From contig JACQXP010000039.1 in the NCBI GenBank assembly GCA_016208645.1, positions 1 through 23,852 of the forward strand: a DNA stretch of 23,852 bases. Direction: 5' to 3'. Positions 12,993 through 18,699 of this stretch are shown in pieces (within the stretch, counting starts at the first letter, position 1; the number at the start of each line of letters is the position of its first letter). The position numbers and the translations under genes are program-made. The notes under the pieces are model-generated. The model ran no database searches. It was not told the DNA's origin and saw nothing but the letters and a program-made list of their open reading frames with translations. This stretch comes from Candidatus Methylomirabilota bacterium (GTDB taxonomy: Bacteria > Methylomirabilota > Methylomirabilia > Methylomirabilales > 2-02-FULL-66-22).

Positions 12993-13020
12993 GCCGCGAG
13001 CCGAGAGCCGCGAGCCGAGA
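12993..13020 (+). repeat. Two perfect tandem copies of GCCGCGAGCCGAGA
   Basis: The 14-bp unit occurs at 12993-13006 and 13007-13020 with no mismatch, directly before the YgfZ-like gene. An open frame runs through it from GTG 12955, but the encoded residues are plainly repeat-derived. Confidence 0.85.
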
Positions 13021-13029
13021 GTGAAAGAC

Positions 13030-14121
13030 ATGGCGATGCTGAGTCCATTTGCAGAACAGGAGAAAGCGCGCGGGGCCGTGCTGGCCGAGCGCTTCGGCGT
13101 TCTGGTGCCGGAACACTACGGCGATCCCGCAGGGGAGTACGAGGCGGTCCGCAAGGGCGTGGGCCTGGTGGACATGTCCTGGCGCGGGGTCATCGAGCTG
13201 ACCGGCACCGACCGGATCCGGTGGCTGAACGGCCAGATCACCAACGACGTGAAGGACCTGAAGGCCGGCGAGGGCACGCTGGCCGCGGTCCTGAACGTCA
13301 AGGGTCACATCCTGGCCGACCTGGCGGTGTACGGGCTTTCGGACTCGGTGTGGATTGACCTGAGCCGGGATCGGGCGCAGATCGTGCGGGACGCTTTCGA
13401 CCGCTACATCGTCGCCGACGATGTGGTGGCCGAGAATGCGAGTGATCGCTACGCCCATCTCATGGTCGTGGGTCCCGAGGCGCAGCCTTTCATGGTGGAG
13501 GCCGCGGGGGCCGGGATGGCGGATCTCCCCGCGTGGCATCACGCCCAGGCTTCGCTGGGGTCTTCTCCGGCGCGGATTATCGCCAGCCGGTGGTTGGGGA
13601 TGCCCGGGCATGACGTGATCGTTCCCGCGGCTGCGGCCGGCGAGGTGTGGGAGGCCCTGATGAATCTGGGTGCGGGCCGCGGCCTTTGTCCCGTCGGCAT
13701 GGCGGCGCTGGAGATCCTGCGCGTGGAGGCCGGTTGGCCTTGGTTCGGGGTGGATTTCGACGAGGGGAACCTGCTGATGGAGTCCCTGACGCGGGACCAC
13801 GTCAGCTTCACCAAGGGATGCTACATCGGCCAGGAGGTCGTGATCCGGGTCGAGCACCAGGGTCACGTGAACAAGAGGCTCTGCGGCCTCCGGGTCGCCG
13901 GCGAGGCCGTGCCGCCCGTCGGCGCCGGCGTCCAGTCGGGCGAACGCACGGTAGGGACCGTGACCAGCGCGGTCCGGTCGCCCATGCTGGGCCGGGTCAT
14001 TGCCCTCGGCTACGTCCGCCGCGACTTCTGGGACCCGGGCACGAAACTGCGCATCGTCTGGGGTGAGCAATCCCTCGAGGCCGAGGTCGCTCCCCCCCCG
14101 TTCATTTCCGAGGGCCTCTAG
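13030..14121 (+). CDS. YgfZ/GcvT-like folate-binding protein
   Basis: The 363-residue protein has the tetrahydrofolate-binding aminomethyltransferase fold: GLVDMSWRGVIELTGTDRIRW, LNGQITNDVKDL, then MPGHDVIVP and a C-terminal GcvT barrel. It carries the YgfZ signature K-G-C-Y-I-G-Q-E at about residue 262. YgfZ proteins support assembly or repair of some Fe-S enzymes in a folate-dependent way, and the Cys of KGC is important in the E. coli protein. Other GcvT-like paralogues act in one-carbon demethylation. The motif favours YgfZ, but similarity to aminomethyltransferases leaves a demethylase role open. I chose ATG 13030 (MAMLSPFAEQ), since the frame upstream to GTG 12955 consists of repeat translation. 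GTG 13021 is an alternative. It ends in TAG, showing that amber is a normal stop here. Confidence 0.83.
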   Translation: MAMLSPFAEQEKARGAVLAERFGVLVPEHYGDPAGEYEAVRKGVGLVDMSWRGVIELTGTDRIRWLNGQITNDVKDLKAGEGTLAAVLNVKGHILADLAVYGLSDSVWIDLSRDRAQIVRDAFDRYIVADDVVAENASDRYAHLMVVGPEAQPFMVEAAGAGMADLPAWHHAQASLGSSPARIIASRWLGMPGHDVIVPAAAAGEVWEALMNLGAGRGLCPVGMAALEILRVEAGWPWFGVDFDEGNLLMESLTRDHVSFTKGCYIGQEVVIRVEHQGHVNKRLCGLRVAGEAVPPVGAGVQSGERTVGTVTSAVRSPMLGRVIALGYVRRDFWDPGTKLRIVWGEQSLEAEVAPPPFISEGL

Positions 14122-14143
14122 CTGTCTCGCCTCGGGAATTTTT

Positions 14144-14194
14144 GCGCATCTGCGTTTATTTGCGTTCATTTGCGGTTGCATCATCTGTGGTTGC
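14144..14194. repeat. Inverted-orientation mini-repeat GCGTTCATTTGCGGTTGC (family A)
   Basis: TGCGTTTATTTGCGTTCATT followed by TGCGGTTGCATC and TGTGGTTGC is the reverse-complement form of the family A repeat. It fills the gap before the HpaB-family gene. The Shine-Dalgarno AAAGGAGG (14195-14202) starts right at its end. Confidence 0.8.
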
Positions 14195-14207
14195 AAAGGA
14201 GGTCGTC

Positions 14208-15653
14208 ATGCCACTACGGACACCGGAGCAGTATCGGGCCAGCCTGAAAGACGGGCGGACGGTCTACTACAAAGGGGAGCGGGTCCCGGACGTCACGGAG
14301 AACCCGGTGATCCAGGTGGCCATCGAGCACGCCAGCATTGACTACCGCATGGCCGAGGACCCGGCGTGGAAGGACCTGGCGACCGCAACGGACGAGAACG
14401 CGGGCCAGCGGATCAGCCGGTACTACAAGCTTCCCAGGAACAGCGACGACCTCTTGAAGCGCAGCGCCCTCATCGAGCAGGCCACCCGGCTGGGACGGAC
14501 CCTGGTCGTCCTGATCAAGGAGATCGGGACGGACGCCCTCTTCGCCCTGCACATCCTGGCCCACCAGATGGACGGGAAACTCGGGACGAAGTACCTGGAG
14601 CGGGTGCGCCGCTATCATGCCTACTGCCGGGACAACGATCTGGCGCTGGCCGTGGCCCAGACCGACGTGAAGGGCGACCGCAGCCTCGCCCCCTCGGAGC
14701 AGGCGGACCCCGACTCCTACGTCCACATCGTGGGCGAAAGCGCGGACGGGATCACCGTCCGGGGGGCCAAGGTGCACACCTCGGTCTCCACGAACGCCAA
14801 CGAGATCATCGTCCTGCCGACCCGGGCCCTGGGGGAGAAGGACCGGGACTACGCCGTGAGCTTCGCCGTTCCTGCGAATGCCAGGGGATTGAAATTGATT
14901 GCGGCGCCCTACGGCGCGGCGCGGATGGACGTCTTCGACCATCCCATCAGCGGCCAGCACCGGATGATGGAGACCCTGACGGTCTTCGACGACGTCCTGG
15001 TTCCGTGGGACCGGGTCTTCCTGAAGGGTGAGTGGCAATACGCCGGGCCGCTGGCCCTGACCTTTGTGGAGTTCCACCGGTTCACGGCCGTCTCGTACAA
15101 ATTGCCCCTGGTGGACCTGCTCGTGGGCTGCGCCCGCCTGATGGCAGAGTACAACGGCCTGGAGCGCGTCTCCCACGTCCGGGACAAGATGATCCACCTG
15201 ATCGGCTACGGCGAGACGCTGCGGGCCCTGACCCACATGGCCGCATTGCAGTGCAAGATGGTGGAGCCGGGCATCGCCGTCCCCAACCAGATGCTGGTCA
15301 ACATCGCCAAACATCACTTCGCCAGCCACTATCATCAGGCGGTACAGTGGGTCCAGGATATCAGTGGCGGCCTGGTGGTCACGGGGCCGTCGGGCCGGGA
15401 CCTCAAGAGTCCGGAGATCGGCGGCTACGTCAAGAAGTACCTGGCAGGGAAGAAGGGCGTCTCCGGGGACAAGCGGTTGCAGGCCTTCAAGATGGTTCGG
15501 GACCTCACGGCCTCGGACTTCGGCGGCTACCAGGAGGTCCTGGCCGTGCACGCGGAGGGGTCCATCGAGGCGGAGAAGCTGGCCATCTTCCGCTCGTACG
15601 ACTCGAAGTCCGCGTACGAGTACGCCAAGTGGGTGGCCGGGATCCAGGATTGA
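14208..15653 (+). CDS. HpaB/4-hydroxybutyryl-CoA dehydratase-family flavoprotein lacking the Fe-S cysteines
   Basis: This 481-residue protein has the acyl-CoA dehydrogenase-like fold of 4-hydroxyphenylacetate 3-hydroxylase (HpaB) and 4-hydroxybutyryl-CoA dehydratase (AbfD). Family landmarks are QTDVKGDRSLAPSEQADPD (151-169), VRGAKVHTS (184-192), YAVSFAVP and DVLVPWDRVFLKGEW (262-276). In clostridial AbfD, Cys99, Cys103, His292 and Cys299 hold a [4Fe-4S] cluster. From my recalled alignment, the equivalents here are Val101, Glu105, His290 and Tyr297, so no cluster should form and dehydratase activity is unlikely. An FADH2-dependent aromatic hydroxylase is the better guess, needing an HpaC-type flavin reductase not seen nearby. 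The start is firm (AAAGGAGG, five bases, ATG 14208). A degraded intradiol dioxygenase gene follows 21 bp later, hinting at a former aromatic degradation unit. Confidence 0.82.
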   Translation: MPLRTPEQYRASLKDGRTVYYKGERVPDVTENPVIQVAIEHASIDYRMAEDPAWKDLATATDENAGQRISRYYKLPRNSDDLLKRSALIEQATRLGRTLVVLIKEIGTDALFALHILAHQMDGKLGTKYLERVRRYHAYCRDNDLALAVAQTDVKGDRSLAPSEQADPDSYVHIVGESADGITVRGAKVHTSVSTNANEIIVLPTRALGEKDRDYAVSFAVPANARGLKLIAAPYGAARMDVFDHPISGQHRMMETLTVFDDVLVPWDRVFLKGEWQYAGPLALTFVEFHRFTAVSYKLPLVDLLVGCARLMAEYNGLERVSHVRDKMIHLIGYGETLRALTHMAALQCKMVEPGIAVPNQMLVNIAKHHFASHYHQAVQWVQDISGGLVVTGPSGRDLKSPEIGGYVKKYLAGKKGVSGDKRLQAFKMVRDLTASDFGGYQEVLAVHAEGSIEAEKLAIFRSYDSKSAYEYAKWVAGIQD

Positions 15654-15674
15654 CGGGGGCCGGGGGGTGGGGAC

Positions 15675-15996
15675 GTGAGCGCAGTTCGAATGATCAGGTC
15701 CGGGTGGTTCATAGTGCCAATACTCGCAACGCTGGTCCTCACCGGCCCACAGGCACAATTCTCGGCTGGCGAGGCGGCCTGCGTCCCTACTGCCCCGGAC
15801 TCCCTGGGACCTTTCTACACGCCGAATGGTCCGGAACGGTCGAGCACCGGTAAGGGCCTCGTCGTGCTACTTCGGCCGTCCGCCGCACGTGCACGTCCGG
15901 GTGACTGCCCCCGGGCACCGCACGCTCGTCACCCAGCTCTATCCCACGCCGGGCCAGACCACGCTCGCCGCCGACTTCGTCCTGATCCGCGACTGA
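15675..15996 (+). pseudogene. Intradiol ring-cleavage dioxygenase remnant (internal deletion and frameshift)
   Basis: GTG 15675 starts a protein with a signal-like hydrophobic segment (SGWFIVPILATLVLTGP), then the typical opening of exported intradiol dioxygenases, C-V-P-T-x2-D-S-L-G-P-F-Y-T-P. At about 15860-15870 homology jumps to another frame: FGRPPHVHVRVTAPGHRTL, then QLYPTPGQT and a final ADFVLIRD with TGA at 15994-15996. This is the family C-terminus with its iron-ligand histidine region. Roughly 60-90 middle residues, including the expected tyrosine ligands, are missing and the frame is shifted, so the gene cannot make an active enzyme. Intact relatives cleave catechol-type rings using Fe(III). 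Position just behind the HpaB-like gene fits a shared aromatic role. Confidence 0.75.
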
Positions 15997-16282
15997 CCAC
16001 CGGCCCGCGATCCGAGCTGTCAGCGGACAACACTAGCCATCTTCGGCTCCTGCAGAGCCTCTCGGGGACAAGGGGCGTCCAGCTTGACAGGCATGGGCCG
16101 GGATGGGAGACTCGCCTCCACTTACCGCGGGGGCGCCGTGGCGGACACCTGCTGGATTGCATCCGGCCTGGGCGCCGACGGAGAGGGTTTGCTCTCTCGG
16201 AGGCGAGTTCGGCCAAAGGCGTGCCGGTCAGGGGAGAGAAAATGCTCCTGAACCTACCCAGCCGGCTCGCCGGGACCACGCC
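15997..16282. other. Intergenic stretch without a supportable gene
   Basis: These 286 bases separate the dioxygenase remnant from the HD-GYP gene. An open frame from 16103 continues in phase into the next gene, but its residues match no REC-domain start. A perfect TTGACA (16084-16089) has only a poor -10 (GAGACT) 17 bases later. I see nothing else. Confidence 0.4.
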
Positions 16283-17302
16283 ATGAGCCTGGAATCCATG
16301 GGGGCCATCCATGCCGGTGGGCAGGACTCGGGGGGAATCCCGCCTCCCACCAGAATCCGCATTCTCGTCGTGGACGACGAGGCGCTGCAGCGCCAGGTCT
16401 TATGCGACCTCCTGGTTGCAGAAGGATACGAAGTGGCCACGGCCGCGAGCGGGGTCGAGGCCCTCGCCCAGGTACTCGAGGCTCCGCCGGATTGCGTCCT
16501 CCTCGACGTCTTGATGCCCGGCATGGATGGCTATGAGATCTGCCGGCGGCTCAAGAGCGATCTCCGGACCGTTTTCATTCCCGTCGTTATCGTGACGGTC
16601 CTCAGGCGCCTCGAGGACAAGGTGAAAGGCATCGAGGCCGGCGCGGATGACTTCCTGTTGAAGCCGGTCAACCCCCTGGAGCTCCTCGCCCGTGTTCGGG
16701 CCTCTCTCCGTCTCAAACACCTGACCGACGAACTCGACCACGCCGAGGGGATCCTCGCTATGCTGGCGGCGGCCGTGGAGGCCCGGGACCCGTTCCTCGT
16801 GGGGCACTGCGAGCGCCTGGCCACCTCGGCCCTGGAACTGGGACGGGCCGTGGGCATTGACTCCGAGGGGCTGGCGGCCCTCCGGCGCGGAGGCCTTCTC
16901 CACGACCTTGGGAAGATCGCCGTCCCCGACGCCATCCTACTGAAAGGGAGCCCGCTAACCCCGGCAGAGCAGGCGGTCATGATGGAGCACGTGCTTGTTG
17001 GGGAGCGGATCTGCCAACCCCTCAGGTCCCTCCGACCCGTCCTCCCTATCATTCGCTCCCACCACGAACGATGGGACGGCAGCGGCTATCCCGACGGCCT
17101 TCGAGGGGAGGCCATCCCGCTCCTCGCCCGGATCCTCCAGATCGCCGACATCTACGATGCCCTTCGGACCCCGCGCCCCTACCGCGTCGGACTGCCCCCC
17201 ACAGAGGCTGCAACGGTCCTCAGGGAGGAGACGGCACGCGGATGGCGGGACCCCCGGCTGGTGGAGGTCTTCGTGGCCCTCCCCGCGGTGGGGCTGCAGT
17301 GA
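16283..17302 (+). CDS. Response regulator with HD-GYP domain (cyclic-di-GMP phosphodiesterase)
   Basis: This is a 339-residue RpfG-like protein. The N-terminal receiver (residues 24-142) has DD at 31-32, phosphoacceptor Asp75 (VLLDVLMPGMDG) and Lys127 (LLKPVN). The HD-GYP domain (about 160-335) has metal-site residues HDLGKI at 207-212, SHHERWDGSGYPDGLRG at 259-275 with GYP at 268-270, and the AxIxDxxDAL-type ARILQIADIYDAL at 282-294. All key residues are present, so hydrolysis of cyclic-di-GMP controlled by phosphorylation is expected. The phosphoryl donor may be the hybrid kinase encoded 1.4 kb downstream, though the GH88 gene lies between. ATG 16283 gives the normal receiver start but has no clear Shine-Dalgarno. 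No DNA-binding domain is present. Confidence 0.92.
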   Translation: MSLESMGAIHAGGQDSGGIPPPTRIRILVVDDEALQRQVLCDLLVAEGYEVATAASGVEALAQVLEAPPDCVLLDVLMPGMDGYEICRRLKSDLRTVFIPVVIVTVLRRLEDKVKGIEAGADDFLLKPVNPLELLARVRASLRLKHLTDELDHAEGILAMLAAAVEARDPFLVGHCERLATSALELGRAVGIDSEGLAALRRGGLLHDLGKIAVPDAILLKGSPLTPAEQAVMMEHVLVGERICQPLRSLRPVLPIIRSHHERWDGSGYPDGLRGEAIPLLARILQIADIYDALRTPRPYRVGLPPTEAATVLREETARGWRDPRLVEVFVALPAVGLQ

Positions 17303-17423
17303 GTCCTGGGCGGGCATTCCTCGGACCACCTCGCCGGCCCCCTACAGGCGGCCTCTATCCCCAACGGGCAGGAACTGGATTGTCTTAGAGTCAAATTGTC
17401 CGGCCCGACTTCGCCGACTTCGC

Positions 17424-17452
17424 TTGACGCGGCTGGTCGTGTCTGGTAATTT
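17424..17452 (+). promoter_or_regulatory. Putative sigma70-type promoter for the GH88 gene
   Basis: TTGACG (17424-17429) is followed after 17 bases by an extended -10, TGG-TAATTT (-10 hexamer 17447-17452), about 75 bp before ATG 17527. Just upstream is a direct repeat CGACTTCGC-CGACTTCGC (about 17407-17424) and two ATTGTC copies (about 17380-17400), which could be operator half-sites. Confidence 0.4.
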
Positions 17453-17526
17453 GCGCCGGTAGCATTCTTTCGCCATGTTCCCCGGACCGACCCTGCCTTG
17501 ACGGGGCCCTCTCACACGGAGCTTCC

Positions 17527-18642
17527 ATGACCGACGCAGCCACCCTGATTCCAAAACTGCTCACGGCCCTGGACTTCGCCGCGCGGCAGGTGCGGGGCAC
17601 CGTCGAGCGCTACCCGGACTTCTACCCGATGTACACCCGGGCCGGGCGGTGGAAACACGAGGGAGAGGCCTGGACCCACTGGTGCGACGGGTTCCTGCCG
17701 GGCATCCTGTGGTTGCTCCACCGGCACACGGGGGAGGCCTGGCTCCGCCAGGAGGCGGAACGGTATTCGCGGCCGCTGGAGCCGCGCCAGCACGACCGGG
17801 ACGTCCACGACCTCGGCTTCATCTTCATGTCCACGTACCATCACTGGTACCGTCTCACCCGCGAGCCGGCCCTGCGGGACGTCCTGATCCAGGCGGGACG
17901 GACCATGGGCCTGCGGTTCAAGGAGCGGGGCAGGTATCTCTCCTCCTTCATCGGCCCCCAGTCGGTGTTCATTGACATCATGATGAACGTCGGGATCATC
18001 TTCTATGCCGCGCGGGAGACTCAGGACCGGGCGCTCCACCAGGTGGCCGTGGACCACTGCCTGACCACCCGCAGGGTGCTGGTCCGCGGGGACGGCTCCA
18101 CGGCCCACGAGGGGATCTTCGACCTCACGACGGGGGAGTTCCTCCGCCAGAGCACCCAGCAGGGGTACCGCGGGGACTCCTGCTGGTCCCGGGGCCTCAC
18201 CTGGTCGCTCTACGGCTTCGGGATCGCATATCGCTACACCCGGGACCGGCGCTTCCTGGAGACGGCGGAGCTGAACGCGGACTTTTACATCGAGCACACG
18301 CCGCCCCACGGAGTGCCCCCCTGGGATTACGACGCGCCCGCGGACCAGCGGAAGCAACCCGACAGCAGTGCGGCGGCCATCGCCGCCTCGGGCCTCCTGG
18401 ATCTCGCCGAGTTCTCCGCCTCGCGCGCCAGGGCGCGCCTCTACCGCGATACTGCCCTCCGGATTCTGGACACACTGACGGGGGAGGAATACCTGGCCCA
18501 CGCCACGCCGGGCTGGGAGGGGATCCTGAAACGTGGCGTGTACCACATCCACAAGGGCCTGGGCGTCGACGAGTCGGTGATGTGGGGCGAATACTTCTTC
18601 GTCGAGGCCCTGACAAAGGCCTTAACGTTGCTCGCCGCCTGA
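17527..18642 (+). CDS. Glycoside hydrolase family 88 protein (unsaturated uronyl hydrolase)
   Basis: This 371-residue (alpha/alpha)6-barrel protein is related to unsaturated glucuronyl/rhamnogalacturonyl hydrolases (GH88/GH105), which release 4,5-unsaturated uronic acid from oligosaccharides left by polysaccharide lyases. The catalytic aspartates appear to be Asp95 (DVHDLGF) and Asp150 (VFIDIMMN), matching the Asp88/Asp149 pair described for Bacillus UGL. Other family stretches are DSCWSRGLTWSLYGF and WDYDAP..QRKQPDSSAAAIAASGLLDLA. No signal peptide is seen, so it should act in the cytoplasm on imported oligosaccharides. No lyase or transporter is nearby, so the substrate is unknown. It stands alone between two signalling genes, with its own likely promoter and a downstream hairpin. 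Confidence 0.9.
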   Translation: MTDAATLIPKLLTALDFAARQVRGTVERYPDFYPMYTRAGRWKHEGEAWTHWCDGFLPGILWLLHRHTGEAWLRQEAERYSRPLEPRQHDRDVHDLGFIFMSTYHHWYRLTREPALRDVLIQAGRTMGLRFKERGRYLSSFIGPQSVFIDIMMNVGIIFYAARETQDRALHQVAVDHCLTTRRVLVRGDGSTAHEGIFDLTTGEFLRQSTQQGYRGDSCWSRGLTWSLYGFGIAYRYTRDRRFLETAELNADFYIEHTPPHGVPPWDYDAPADQRKQPDSSAAAIAASGLLDLAEFSASRARARLYRDTALRILDTLTGEEYLAHATPGWEGILKRGVYHIHKGLGVDESVMWGEYFFVEALTKALTLLAA

Positions 18643-18649
18643 GGGCGAT

Positions 18650-18670
18650 GGCCGAAGGTTGCATTCGGCC
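18650..18670 (+). terminator. GGCCGAA/TTCGGCC hairpin after the GH88 gene
   Basis: A perfect 7-bp stem (18650-18656 with 18664-18670) with loop GGTTGCA lies 7 bp after the GH88 stop. No T run follows, so it may be a weak terminator or pause site ahead of the kinase gene. Confidence 0.5.
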
Positions 18671-18699
18671 GGAGAGCATCACAGGACGGAGGCGGATCC

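Noticed and set aside
12955..13029. N-terminal extension of the YgfZ-like protein from GTG 12955
   Set aside because: The extension translates the duplicated hairpin and the 14-bp tandem repeat; family homology begins only after ATG 13030.
14214..15758. 514-codon minus-strand frame opposite the HpaB-family gene
   Set aside because: Antisense shadow without motifs or ribosome-binding site.
16084..16112. Promoter with perfect TTGACA for the HD-GYP gene
   Set aside because: The hexamer 17 bases downstream (GAGACT) matches the -10 consensus at only three positions and the gene start is 170 bp away.
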